A stretch of 64,000 nt of DNA from Rachycentron canadum (lineage: Eukaryota; Chordata; Actinopteri; Carangiformes; Rachycentridae). Positions 37,190 to 49,062 of the stretch are shown in pieces. Every line of letters begins with the position of its first letter. Position 1 is the first letter of the stretch. The position numbers were made by a program, and so were the translations under genes. The DNA lies in NCBI GenBank assembly GCA_038496675.1, contig CM076659.1, positions 24,025,485-24,089,484 of the forward strand, read 5' to 3'. The notes below the pieces were generated by a model. That model was not told the DNA's origin. It did no database searches and saw nothing but the letters and a program-made list of their open reading frames with translations.

Positions 37190-37760
37190 TACTAGAAAAA
37201 AATGTTTCTCTTGATGAAGTGAGGCAAGCAGTTTGTAAAATAGGTAAGGCTTTACCTACATAAATGATAGGTTTATGGTAGCTTTTATAAGAGATTCCAG
37301 GAAGAGCACTCTCCAAGATGCTTTTCTTGGCAGACTTCCTGAAAGTACAAGATCAGCCGTTATAACCCTTCTCAATTAGAATGGGAAAGACCCAAAGCTG
37401 TGTGGTAAACACCCACCAATATATCTGATAAATGTTGATGAAAGCATTTTGGCCAAAATATTAGCAACTTGGCTAGAAAAGGTGATTGCTCATCATTGTT
37501 CACCCAGTTGAGCTATGGTTTATGAAGGGGGAAAATAAAATGATGTATGAATGTAAGACTCCTACATATTACGTACAAATTCAGGAATGATGCAGACGCA
37601 GGGGCCTTTTCTTTAGATGTTAAGATGAAACGACTTACAATAAAGTATCTTGTATATGGCAGAGGTCATCTAACAGATGAGACTACAGCTTGGTAATTTG
37701 ATGGTGGGTTTATATGCAAAAAAACTGAACATCCAGAAAATAACACTTGTGCCCTTATAT
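37190..37760 (+). mobile_element. L1/Tx1-like LINE reverse transcriptase fragment
   Basis: Translation gives KHPPIYLINVDESILAKILA and then TWLEKVIAHH, matching the early reverse-transcriptase motif of L1-type LINEs (RPISLLN...KILAKVLA...). Upstream, SLDEVRQAVCKIGK fits the preceding region. Stops and shifts interrupt it. Both limits are uncertain. Confidence 0.6.
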
Positions 37761-37976
37761 CAAAGGTTTCTGCCATACTGTTTCAGAGTGACACCAGTAA
37801 TCGCACCTTCCTGTTTTTGTACCTTGTCCTATTGTCCTTAAATGACTGCATGCACATTCTCACATAGTTTTCACACAGTACATTCAACATTTTGTAAGAA
37901 CAACCAATATACATTCAATATAACATATAATCCCCCACCCAGCACTCTTCTACTGGGAAAATTCCCTCACAATCCC

Positions 37977-38360
37977 CTAACACTTCCCAGATCCTAGGTG
38001 ATCATTTAGTCCACCTGCGTTGATTGCATAGGTAAAGGTTACAGATGTAAGTGAATACACAGATGTATTATTATTATTATGGCTCTTGTCCTTCAGATCC
38101 CTGGTTATCAGCACAGGCTTCTCCAGCAGATGTTTCTTCTGTGCCTGGCTTTCTAGCAACAACCACATAATTAGTTTCAGTTTATGAGTCAATGATAGTT
38201 TGATTCATGCCTTTCCCTGGCACGCTGGCATCCTGTCATGTTGGTCGAGCCTTAGTGCAGTGGTTCAGATGATACCAAATGGAGCTCCCCCACAGTCGTT
38301 GGCATGGACCACCTTGTATGGACCTTCTCTCCTTGACTTGTTTGACGTAAACACCTTTAT
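37977..38360 (-). mobile_element. Endogenous retrovirus pol fragment (integrase end)
   Basis: The minus-strand translation around 38240-38360 resembles the C-terminal end of retroviral integrase of fish endogenous retroviruses, including the segment expected just before the pol stop. The frame is shifted within it, and no LTR, gag or complete pol was found. A dead remnant, abutting the L2 element at 38886 after about 500 bp of unassigned sequence. Confidence 0.5.
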
Positions 38361-38885
38361 GTAGACCTGGTCACCTGGCAACACTGAGGTCTCTGATGCT
38401 GTACTGGAGTGATTGTGTGAGTGATGACTCAATGTCATCAGTTGTCCTATTGTTTGTGGCTACAGCACTTTACTCACTCCCAGTACCATATGAATTCACG
38501 CTCGCCAAATACTGAACTTGGGATTGACAGTATTGACCCTGCCAGTGTGTGGAGTAGCTTGATTGAGTGTCTGCAGCAGTCATCAGCAAACCTTACATTT
38601 TTCTTAAGATAATTCCAAGATTAATTATGTTGTAGGACTTCTAAGAGGAGAGAATGCTTGCTTGTGCTGAGGCTTTAAACTCTGGTTTGGAGGTCACCAG
38701 AATAGCATGATCTCATTGAGGTGTTCAGTAAAGAGAAAGCCTCGTCTCCACCTCCACATTGGCCCTACAATTGTGCCATCAACCTTTTCCCTGGAGCCCA
38801 GCTTCCTTTCAGCTGTCTGTTGTAATGGAAATTCTGAAATGTCAGCATGTATAAGCATTATCTCTTATAATAATCCTGATCATAT

Positions 38886-40356
38886 CATACCACCATAACC
38901 AAATGATAAAAGCCGCCTCATCAATCTGCAAGACTGCCTAAAAGACATCAAATCCTGGATGTCCTCTAACTTCCTTCTACTAAACTCAGACAAAACAGAG
39001 GTCATTGTGTTTGGACCTAAACATCTCAGGGACACCTTCTCTTTGCAGATTGCTTATCTAGATGGCATCACCCTGAACTCAAGTATGACCGCAAGGAACC
39101 TTGGAGTAATATTTGACCAAGACCTTTCATTCAGCTCACACATTAAACACGTGACTAGGACTGCCTTTTTTCACCTGCGCAGCATAGCCAAAATTAGGAA
39201 TATCCTCTCTCAGAGTGATGCTGAGAAACTAGTCCATGCATTTATCACCTCTAGGCTGGACTACTGTAACTCTCTGTTGTCAGGATGTCTGAAAAACTCT
39301 CTAAAGAGTCTGCAGTTAGTCCAGAACGCTGCAGCAAGGATATTGACAGGAGTTAGTAAAAGAGAACACATCTCTCCCACTTTAGCTTCTCTCCATTGGC
39401 TTCCTGTAGGATATCGAGTCGACTTCAAAATCCTTCTGCTGACTTATAAAGCCCTTAATGAAAAAGCTCCATCTTATTTGAAAGACCTCATAGTCCCTTA
39501 TTATCCTACCAGAGCACTTTGCTCCCAGCATGCAGGTCTGTTAGTGACTCCCAGTATCTTCAAAAACAGAAGGGGAGGTAGAGCCTTCAGTTATTAGGCT
39601 CCCTTACTGTGGAACCAACTCTCTCCATGGGTCAGAGAGGCAGACACTCTCACTACATTTAAGACTAGACTTAAAACCTTCCTCTACGACAGAGAGTTTA
39701 GTTCGGGCCGGTTCAGGCAGCTCTGAACCATTTTTATAGCTATGCTGCTATAGGCTTAGACTGCTGGGGGACACATCAGGTTACATGGAGCTCTCTCCTC
39801 TCCTCTCCTCTCCTCTCCTCTCCCAAACTTTAAATTATCATTTTCATTATCTGCTGCACCTTGTAGTTTGGCCTTGCTCTCTCACTCTGAAGCTGAAGCT
39901 CAATCTCTCTCCACCAACCGCCCCCTGCATCACCTCCTTCCCCTTTTACCCCTGCTGTTAAACTGACCTGCCCTTCCCTCCCAGGAACCAGTCTACCACC
40001 CATTACTCCCATTAAGCTGCCTGACTCTTCCTGCCTTCCCTCCCACCAAAAACTGCCTTTATTAGCTCCTGCACACCATTTCCATGCTGTGCATATTCTG
40101 TATTGTTACCTGTTTTCTTGTCTGTATACAACATCTATTGCACGTCTGCCCGTCCTGGGTGAGGGATCCCTCCTCTGTTGCTCACCATGAGGTTTCTCTT
40201 TTTTTTCCCTGTTCAAAGACTTTTTTGTTTTGAGTTTTTCCTCAGTGGATGTGAGGGTCTAAGGACAGAGGATGTTGTTATGATGCTATGTAAAGCCCTT
40301 TGAGACAAACTGTTTGTAAAAATGGGCTATACAAATAAAATTGCCTTGCCTTGCCT
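38886..40356 (+). mobile_element. L2-clade LINE, 5'-truncated 3' end
   Basis: A 212-codon open frame (38959-39597) is the C-terminal part of the L2-type ORF2: NSDKTEVIVFGP, NLGVIFDQDLSFSSHIK, SRLDYCNSLLSG, LQLVQNAAARILTG, SLHWLPV. It ends in a premature TAG where homologous proteins continue (next line reads APLLWNQLS-like). The 3' UTR ends at 'aaataaaattgccttgcc', the short tandem tail typical of L2. The last 210 bp are nearly identical to the minus-strand copy at 63738-64000, so the family was active fairly recently. Confidence 0.88.
39791..39824 (+). repeat. (CTCTC)n short tandem repeat
   Basis: Five-base units of tcctc repeat about six times inside the L2 3' UTR. Confidence 0.85.
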
Positions 40357-41059
40357 TATTGTAATGAATGTATTGTCCTTTGTGCTGTGTCATGACATCA
40401 CACATAAGCAGAGGCATAAGGCAGGATCTGGGAGCCTCACTCTGTCTGTTGTCACCTGATGGTACCAACTGGCACCAACAAGGCACCAACTGATATGTTA
40501 AGATGTTGTTCTTGTCCTTGGTAGATAATATAACTCATAGAACTTTAGTTGAACATCTCCTTCGCGCTGGGCCCTCAGTCACACATCTCATGCTGGAGAG
40601 TGCAGTGCAAACGGCTCGAATTAAACTTACTGAAAGATAAGAGTTTATGCTTGATTCAACAGGAATTGCCACAATGTTTTTCAGGCCAGAACGACTATGA
40701 AAGCTACGGAAGCTTTATATCACTGACACTCTTTTTTTTTTTTTTTTTTTTAAAGGCTCGGCCATGCATAGATTGAACATGCTTGAACATCATAATCATG
40801 ATCAAGAATTAGTGTCTCTTGCCACTAATCAGGTGAACTTTTGAGGAGCCACTGTTTTCTCCAAGCTTGATCTGTGAATTGCCTACCATCTGCTGTGGGG
40901 GTTTGCCATAGCCCAGGTGACACAACAGATTCCCCATGAAACCTCTTCCCACCTTATCTGAGAGATCAAGAATCAAAGAACATTGTCCATCAACGTTTTC
41001 CAAAATGGTGATGGACAATGTTGTTTGAATAGAGTTTTAAATGGTCTCTTAATAAATAT

Positions 41060-41300
41060 TACTTCACCAAAGAGCCTCCCTGCAGTATAAATGTTACTCC
41101 AAAGAGCAACCCTCTCTATGGTGCAGTAATACTACATCTGGTTTTCAAGCTGTAGTATTACTGCACCAAAGAGCATCCGTGATCATCAGCTGTAATATAA
41201 ACCCTGATCATCAGCTGTAATATAGATTTTACTCCACCAAGGAGTCCCTGAATACCAACTGTAGTGTATTACTCGTCTCTCTTCAGTATCTCTGAACACC
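41060..41300. repeat. Degenerate tandem repeat with an 18-bp hairpin
   Basis: Blocks with 'caccaaagagc' or 'ctccaaagagc' recur four times, and 'gatcatcagctgtaatata' occurs twice in tandem near 41190-41228. Within it, tggtgcagtaatactaca (41119-41136) is exactly complementary to 41151-41168 across a 14-nt loop. Confidence 0.75.
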
Positions 41301-41309
41301 AACAAATGA

Positions 41310-42210
41310 GAATAAATTCAAAAAATCATCTCTTTCACACTTTTTTTGGTCTAACTTTTGTCTAATAATTGAACTTCTGAGAGTGTTTTACATGTTTTAC
41401 AAATGTCCTATGTACATATTTTACATTTTGGAAATTAACTACATGTAATCATTTTGCCTTGATATCTATGGCTTGTGATATTGAAAGGAATATTTCCAAT
41501 GTGGCTCTAGCTTCATGTCAAATTTGAACATTATTTACTGCAGATATTTTTTTAAAGCATTTCATGATGCATGTATTTTATGAACATTAAAGAGAAATGT
41601 CTATTTCTTTGATTGGTTTATCTCTTTGCCTCTACATACAGTATATTTGGACACCTAATATTGCCCGAGTGACTCATAATACTGTTTAATAGAGACCTAA
41701 CTGTTATGGCAGCCTTCAATCAACCCTAATCCTCACGTGTGCAATTTTCTTTCTTTATTTGATCATAACAGTGAGAGAGAGAGGAAGTGTGAGCTTTTAC
41801 ATTCAGCAAATGGTCCAGCCAGCTGGGAATTGAACTGCAGACAGAATTTAACTCTGCATCCTAACAATTTGGCTATGGGGTCACTTTGTGCAGTTTTGGT
41901 CTAGTAGATCAAATTTACAGCTGTTATTCTGTTATTTACCCAAACATGGTCAAAGAAGAAGAGAGGAATGAAAAGAACAAATTAAAATGAGGAGGTTGGT
42001 GTGTTGTTCTTTACACTAGATGGAGACAGAATATCACAGATGGGCAAAAAAGCTGTGCCAGAACTGGGAACTAGAAAAATGATTGATAAAGACTCTTGAG
42101 TTAAGATTATACATATAAATCAGATGCGTCTTTAAGATTGTAGGTCAAACTTCTTGTTAAGAACCCTACCCACCAACAGTGAATCGAGGATGAAGTGCAG
42201 CTCCAACTCT
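41310..42210. other. Spacer, no gene recognised
   Basis: AT-rich. A tRNA-like antisense block near 41815-41880 (gggaattgaactgc) may be a SINE scrap. Nothing else is supported. Confidence 0.4.
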
Positions 42211-42216
42211 TGAGCA

Positions 42217-42251
42217 ATGTATCATTGCACAGTCATAGTGCAATGATACAT
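42217..42251. repeat. Perfect 14-bp inverted repeat
   Basis: Arm atgtatcattgcac (42217-42230) pairs with 42238-42251 across a 7-nt loop. It lies just beyond the likely 3' end of the SOUL gene. Confidence 0.85.
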
Positions 42252-42417
42252 AGTAAACAGGACAACAGTAATATGACAACAATGATGGGTTACAGCTTAC
42301 ACTTGCTGAACAGGTCTAACCAATGAGGAGGAAGAGCATGACTTTGTTTTGTTTTTCAGGAAAGACTCAGCTGTACTGGACTGTTCAACAAATACACATT
42401 CAAACTAAGATCAAACC

Positions 42418-42423
42418 TTTATT
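42418..42423 (-). promoter_or_regulatory. Candidate polyadenylation signal of the SOUL gene
   Basis: AATAAA on the minus strand about 190 bases after the stop codon at 42612. Confidence 0.5.
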
Positions 42424-42611
42424 TAGAGGGGAGAGTGTGTCTTACAGATCTGTTCAGTGCATTATCAGACAACAGGTATCTGTCCAAACCGATTTCTATC
42501 ACACAACAGAAGAGCCCAAGCATGTCTGTCTCTTACCAGGGTTGGGGTTAGAGGATTGAAGTATCGTAGGAGAGAAACACAAGAATAATATGATGGTGGC
42601 TACTGCTGTTG

Positions 42612-43966
42612 TCAGGCAGCGTAGATCCAGATCTCATTGTGGTGGGTCAAAGATATATAGGACTCATATCCAGCTCCTGTGTAAGTATGGGGATCAAAGG
42701 TTTTACCAGCTTTGTTCAAAGCCTCGCGAAGGATCTTGGCATTATCTTGACCACTGCTGATACTTGGAATTCCTTCAAAAACCCTGTAACATGACAGAAA
42801 AACAGGAAGTCAGAATTACTGTCACATGACATCATGAGCATCGTTCACTTGTGTGTCTACTCCCTCTGATTATGTCACTGGAATTTATTTTCATTCCCAC
42901 ATCATTCTATTGGCCTGATGGAGCTCACATCTCTGATGCTGACTGGGGACTCACCTACACCTAAACCTCCCATTCAGTGGGGTTGTGTGGAGTTGGTGGG
43001 TATTGGGTGTTTCTTTAAGTGCAAAAAAAAAAAACCTCTAGTGGCTATGATCATCTCTCAGCTCAGTGTTTTTGGTAATTTTCACTCGTCACCTGACATA
43101 GACTGTGGCCTGAGGTCTGGTCTCGACTGTGACTGACGGATCAGTGTTTTCAGGCTTTGTTGTACCAGGAGGAACAAACCAGGACATGGACAAATCAGGA
43201 CCATCCTCACTCTCTGAGACAGTGATCAGTACGGGCCAGGTGTTGGTCGGGATCTCAATACCTGGGGAAGACAAACACAACAGCACAACACAGTGAGAAA
43301 CTGTACACATTTGTACAACACAACAACATGATTATTGTGTAACTGTGATGATGAGAAGAATCTCTTGAATTCAGAGATTTGACAGAAATTCAAGCCTGTT
43401 GGGTCCAAAGCCTCTAACGTGAAACTTCAAACTTTGAGGCAAATGTAACTAATGGAAACATCTCTCTGACACCAAGCACACATACTATCTGACATTAAAA
43501 ATAATTGTGTATATCGGCATTTAATCAGGTCTTTATCAATCAGCTTCATTGCAGACAAGAACTTTCCCTGTTCAGGCTTTTCAGATTTGTTTTACATTTA
43601 CATGCTCCTGGACCCTGACCTACCAGTAGTCTTTTGTCTGTGGCAGTAATCCTTCAGCCTGGAGTGAGCAGCCATCACATTTTTCTCCTCAGGGTTCCCT
43701 AGCTTGGTGGTAATCCAGTCAGTGGAAACATATAGACGTTCCTCAAAACCCTGTTCACAAGAATCACAGAAATGTCTGTCCACATGTAATCCAGAACAGG
43801 AGCAGACGACTGAAACCACTGTGTGAACAGCTCTGAAACTTACCTGGTGTGAACCGACCACCTGGTACTGAGGACATTGTTGCTGATGACAAAAGTTTGG
43901 AGCTTCCCAGCCTCTACTGGATGAGACCAGAACCAGGACTACGAGCACAGACAGTGGCTGTTCCAT
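42612..43966 (-). CDS. SOUL/heme-binding family protein with signal peptide (HEBP2-like)
   Basis: Four exons, 5' to 3': 43844-43966, 43624-43750, 43093-43261, 42612-42783. All introns are GT-AG with matching phases, giving 591 nt or 196 residues plus TGA. The first 18 or so residues (MEQPLSVLVVLVLVSS) form a clear signal peptide, followed by WEAPNFCHQQQCPQYQVV, the usual start of vertebrate SOUL proteins with two nearby cysteines. Later family features are ERLYVSTDWITTK, the IEIPTNTWPVLITV strand, MSWFVPPG and VYVRVFEGIPS. Family members bind heme or other hydrophobic ligands; the exact role of the secreted fish forms is not settled, so function here is inferred. An in-frame ATG at 44044 exists, but starting there would bury the signal peptide, so 43966 is preferred. 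Confidence 0.9.
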
Positions 43967-43969
43967 CCT

Positions 43970-44818
43970 TCTGAACTCCAGAGTGACTACACAGACCTGC
44001 TGTTCCAGGTACAGGTTTATCTGGTCACACAGACACTCCCACATACCTCCTTCTTGAGGCAGAAAGGACGGCTGCTCAGTTTCACACTCAGACTTAATAT
44101 CATTCTCTCAGTTGAACCTGTCACTGTGTGATAAATGAATCTTGTCTAGGTTACGTACACATCACTTATTTGACAGCAGGAACCTGCAGTGAGGAATGAG
44201 GTCACTGATAAGGAGTCTGAACTCATCTCAACAGGGATTCATCTGGGCCATGCTAACTGCTAATATCAAAGCCAACTTAATCATATAACAGTACTGTACA
44301 TTGTCACATCAGCTCCAATAACATCTCATGGCTTCAAGATGACTATTTCCATGGCGAAGGCAAACCACACTCCAATGTAAACCAAACACTGACTTCCAAT
44401 ATCAGTACTTGACCACAACCAATCAAATGGTAGAGCTACTGACAGTGACCAACGAGTTCCACTATCACGAAAATAACATTTTCTGTTATCCAGCTCTACT
44501 AAAACCAGCAGCTGAGGTTCTGGTCCGCATTACCTGTTGTTAATGTAGTTCAAACATTAGTTCAATGCTGACTCAATCAAAGGCAACACAATTAGCTTGA
44601 GAATGTCACCATGGTAAGGGGAGGTGGGTACTGGGTCTTTCAGTCCAATCATGACACATGGTTAATATCTTGTCAGTGTATTTTCACACTAACTTTTAAC
44701 CTTTTGTCTTCCCATGTAACTATAAATCTGTAACCTAATCTGTACTTCTTTGTCAAACTAATCAAATATATTCTGGTGTACGAGTTGTCCTTTCATCTGA
44801 AATAGTTTGATTCAGTTA
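43970..44818. other. Spacer upstream of the SOUL gene
   Basis: Should include the promoter of the SOUL gene. No TATA box or CpG cluster stands out, and no other gene is seen. Confidence 0.4.
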
Positions 44819-46290
44819 CAGTGGATTGAAAAAGTATTCATACCCCTTGAACTTATCCACATTTTGTCACGTTACGACCACAAACATAAATATATTTTAT
44901 TGGAAACTTATTTGAAAGACCAACACAAAGTGGCACACAATTGTGAAGCAGAAAGAAAACGATACATGATTTAAAATTTTTTTTTACAAATAAAAAACTC
45001 AAAAGTGCGGTGTGCATAAGTATTGTACTGCAAAAGCACTGACATCATTCTTCTTTGCAAAACAGCTCAAGATCAGTCAGATTAGATGGAGAGTATTTTC
45101 AGTTTTCAGATCTTGCCACAGATTCTTGATTGGATTCAGGTCTGGACTTTGACTGGGCCATTCTAACACATGAATGTTGTTTTAGACCATTCCATTGTAG
45201 CCCTGGCTTTATGTTTAGGGTCATTGTCCTGATAGAAGATGAACCTCCAGACTCCAACAGGTTTTCTTCCAAGATTGCCCTGTATTTGGCTGCATCCATC
45301 TTCCCTGTCCCTGCTGAAGAGAAGCACCCCCAGAGCACGATGCTGCCACCACCATGTTAGACAGTGGGGATGGTGTGTTCAGAGTGATGTGCAGTGTTAG
45401 TTTTCCACCACACATAGTGTTTTGCATTTAGGCCAAAAAGTTCAATTTTGGTCTCATCTGCCCAGAGCACCTTCTTCTACATGTTAGCTGTGTCCCCCAC
45501 ATGGCTTCTGGCAAACTGCAAACGGGACTTCTTATGGTTTTCTTTTAACAATGTCTTTCTTCTTGCCACTCTTCCATAAAGGCCAGATTTGTACAGTCGA
45601 CCAATAGTTGTCCTGTGGACAGATTGCCCCACCTGAGCTGTGGATCTCTGCAGTTGGTCCAGAGTCACCATGGGCCTCTTGGTGGCATCTCTGATCAGTG
45701 CTCTCCTTGTTCAGCCAGTAAGTTTAGGTGGACAGCTGTGTCTTGGTAAGTTTGCAGTTGTGCCATACTCTTTCCATTTCTGGATGATGGATTGAACAGT
45801 GCTCTGTGAGATGTTCAAAGATTGGAAATCTTTTTATAGCCTAAACCTGCTTTAAACTTCTCCACAACTTTATCCCTGTTCTTTCTGGTGTGTTCCTTGG
45901 ACTTCATGATCCTGTTTGCTCCCCAATATTCTCTTAAACATTTGAGGCTGTCACAGAACAGCTGCATTTGTACTGACATTAGATTGCACACAGGTTGACT
46001 CTATTTAGTCATTAGGTCAGAATTCGATCATTCAGCAATCATCAGGCAACTTCTGAAGGCAACTGGTTGACTCAGAGAAAAGGGGCTGAATACTTTTGCA
46101 CACCGCACTTTTGAGTTTTTTATTTGTAAAAAAATTTAAAATCATGTATAATTTTCTTTGTACTTCACAATTGTGTGCCACTTGTTGGTCTTTCACATAA
46201 ATTTCCAATAAAATATATTTATGTTTGTGGTTGTAACGTGACAAAATGTGGAAAAGTTCAAAGGGGTATGAAAACTTTTGCGAGCCACTG
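44819..46290 (-). mobile_element. Tc1-like transposon, family A copy 1 (1472 bp)
   Basis: Bounded by TA dinucleotides and by inverted ends: cagtggattgaaaaagtatt at the left against 'acttttgcgagccactg' at the right, with nested inner copies of the 'agtgcggtgtgcataag' type. The minus strand encodes Tc1 transposase pieces: VTLDQLQRSTAQVGQSVHR, ENHKKSRLQFARSHVGDTAN, then MLWGCFSSAGTGKMDAAKYR. The frame is broken by shifts and stops, so it is non-autonomous. It lies between the SOUL gene and the vps8 3' end. Confidence 0.92.
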
Positions 46291-46294
46291 TAAA

Positions 46295-47097
46295 TTATTT
46301 TGTTTTATCATCAATACAAAGTGCTTTTTGCATAAGCAATTATTTTTTTATTTCTCCTTTACACAACATTATGAAGTCTGGATACTGTTGTTAAGCAGTG
46401 ACATGTGTTTTAACCATTATTAAATCTTTGTCTGTTCTTGCAACACTGAACAGATCACATCTGTCATTTTTTCATGCATGTACCTGGAAATGTAGTCTAG
46501 ATAAGTCTAGATACAAATGATGCTCCACAGATGCATCATAAATCCTGGACTAAATTTAAGGCTAAACTGCAACTGCACAATCCCATATGAGAGGTTTACT
46601 CCTATGAGACAGGAAGTCAGAATACAATAACAACTACAGAATAATCCCTCTTCTCTTCTTAAACAGGCAATTTTAAATAGATGAATGACATTTGACTTGA
46701 CTGATGGTGGATCAAAGATTTAATGAGGACTTGGATGATGAGTGTGACCCCTGACCTCACTGGTACATGAAGTGTGTGAGTAACATGATCAGAATGTATC
46801 TGAAGAGGGTGAGCGTCATGTCTAAAATGACAGCTTCACTGAACCCAGACTGACAGACTGTGTGGAATTAAAAGATGTTGGTTCATTGATTCTGCTATTT
46901 CTGAGAACAGAGACAAACAAACATCCTTCTGTAGAGTCAGAGCTGTGACATCCCAGCACCAACATGGTGCCTCCAGAAATAGACTCAACATTTGAAATAA
47001 ACATTTTAACTTAGTCATAAATATTAGATTAGAAGACATATCAATTCTAGTTGACTGAAGTGTGAAAACAGAAGGAAAAACTGGACCAGTCAGAGAG
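46295..47097. other. vps8 3' flank
   Basis: Should contain the vps8 3' UTR. A minus-strand AATAAA lies near 46347; none closer was clearly seen. No gene recognised. Confidence 0.4.
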
Positions 47098-48585
47098 CTA
47101 CTCCTCCAACAGAGGTGGAGGAGAGAGTTTGAGCTGGAACGTCTCTGTTCCTGGTTGAGCTGGGAGAAGAAGTCCTGACTTCTCAGAATTGTGGCAGAGG
47201 GAGAGTTCTGAGAGGATGGAGAGCTGCAGGAAAGAGAGACACACAATAATCAACAAGGGTCATACCTCGGCTTATAGCTACTCTAGCTGATAACTGATGA
47301 GGCTGTTCTCTGTTATAGACAGAAATGGACAGTAACTTCAACAAGCTACATAAAATATTGGTGTAAATAAGTTTACACCACTGAGCCCCCTGGAGAACAC
47401 ATATTCATTTCTGAACTTCTTCTACCTTTGTTAACAAATGAATTAAAACAGTTAATACATAAGCCAATCGCAAAGCAGGAGCTTCTGGAGGCACAGTAGA
47501 CCTTAGAGTCAGGGGGGACTTTAGGCCTGTGAATCTTCTGAGAGCCTACATGCATCAACCATCACTTCAGAGTGGTTAACATGTTGTTGTGGGACTTGTG
47601 GGACTGATACAGGTGGTCATGTTTGTCATCATTGCTTTAATGACTAACTTTATTAGACACAGCACCATGATCCAGAGTGGACAAACACACTGCTGTGACA
47701 GTAGGTGTAAGAACTTTAGATCCTCTATATTTTCTCTGCAGGAGAGCACAGTTTATTTCTCCTCCTTCAGGGAGTTCATTTTTTAAACACTTTGACACAA
47801 ATTTTTCTAATTTCCAGCAGAAAGCTGTAAAACTGAATTCCCTGATGAACTAGAACATTATGACCACCTGCTGAATATTGTGTAGGTCTCCTGCCAAAAC
47901 AACCCCAACCTATCAAGGCCTGGACTCCACTAGATCACTAAAGTTGTACTGTGGTATCTGGACCAAGACGTGAGCAGCAGATCCTTTAAATCCTAGAAGT
48001 TGCAAGATGCGGCCCTTGGTGATGTACAGGGGTCAGCATGGACACCCTGACCGGTTTACAGCTACACAGCCCCATACACAACAAACTGTGATGCTCTGTG
48101 TTCTGACACCTTTCTATCAGAACCAGCATGAACTTCTTCAGCAGTCTGAGCTCCAGTAGGTCTTCTGTTGGATCAGACCACAGGGTCCAGCCTTCACTCC
48201 CCACCACCATCACTGAGCCTTGACCCCTGACCCTGTCTGTGGTCCAGTGGTTCTGCAGTGTTGGAGAAGCTCTGACCAGTCGTCACATCACAGTTTGGTC
48301 AAAGTCAAAGTCCCTCACATCCTCACACTGACCATTTTTCCTGCTTCAACACATCAACTTCAGGACTAAATGTTCAGCTGCTGCCTCATATATCCACCAC
48401 TGACAGGTAACCATGGTAACCAGGTAATTATTCACTTAAACTGTTAGTGGTCATAATGTTATGGCTGATCAATGACATACATGTCCCCATATCAATAGTG
48501 ATGCTGCCATATGTCACCTATAAGGGAATATATTATCACCTGTAATTATCACGCATCATCTGGATATATGAAGTTCATAAAATAT

Positions 48586-48629
<44 letters not shown>

Positions 48630-49000
48630 NNNNNNNNNNNNNNNNNNNNNNNNNNNNNNNNNNNNNNNNNNNNNNNNNNNNNNNNNNNNNNNNNNNNNNN
48701 NNNNNNNNNNNNNNNNNNNNNNNNNNNNNNNNNNNNNNNNNNNNNNNNNNNNNNNNNNNNNNNNNNNNNNNNNNNNNNNNNNNNNNNNNNNNNNNNNNNN
48801 NNNNNNNNNNNNNNNNNNNNNNNNNNNNNNNNNNNNNNNNNNNNNNNNNNNNNNNNNNNNNNNNNNNNNNNNNNNNNNNNNNNNNNNNNNNNNNNNNNNN
48901 NNNNNNNNNNNNNNNNNNNNNNNNNNNNNNNNNNNNNNNNNNNNNNNNNNNNNNNNNNNNNNNNNNNNNNNNNNNNNNNNNNNNNNNNNNNNNNNNNNNN

Positions 49001-49062
<62 letters not shown>

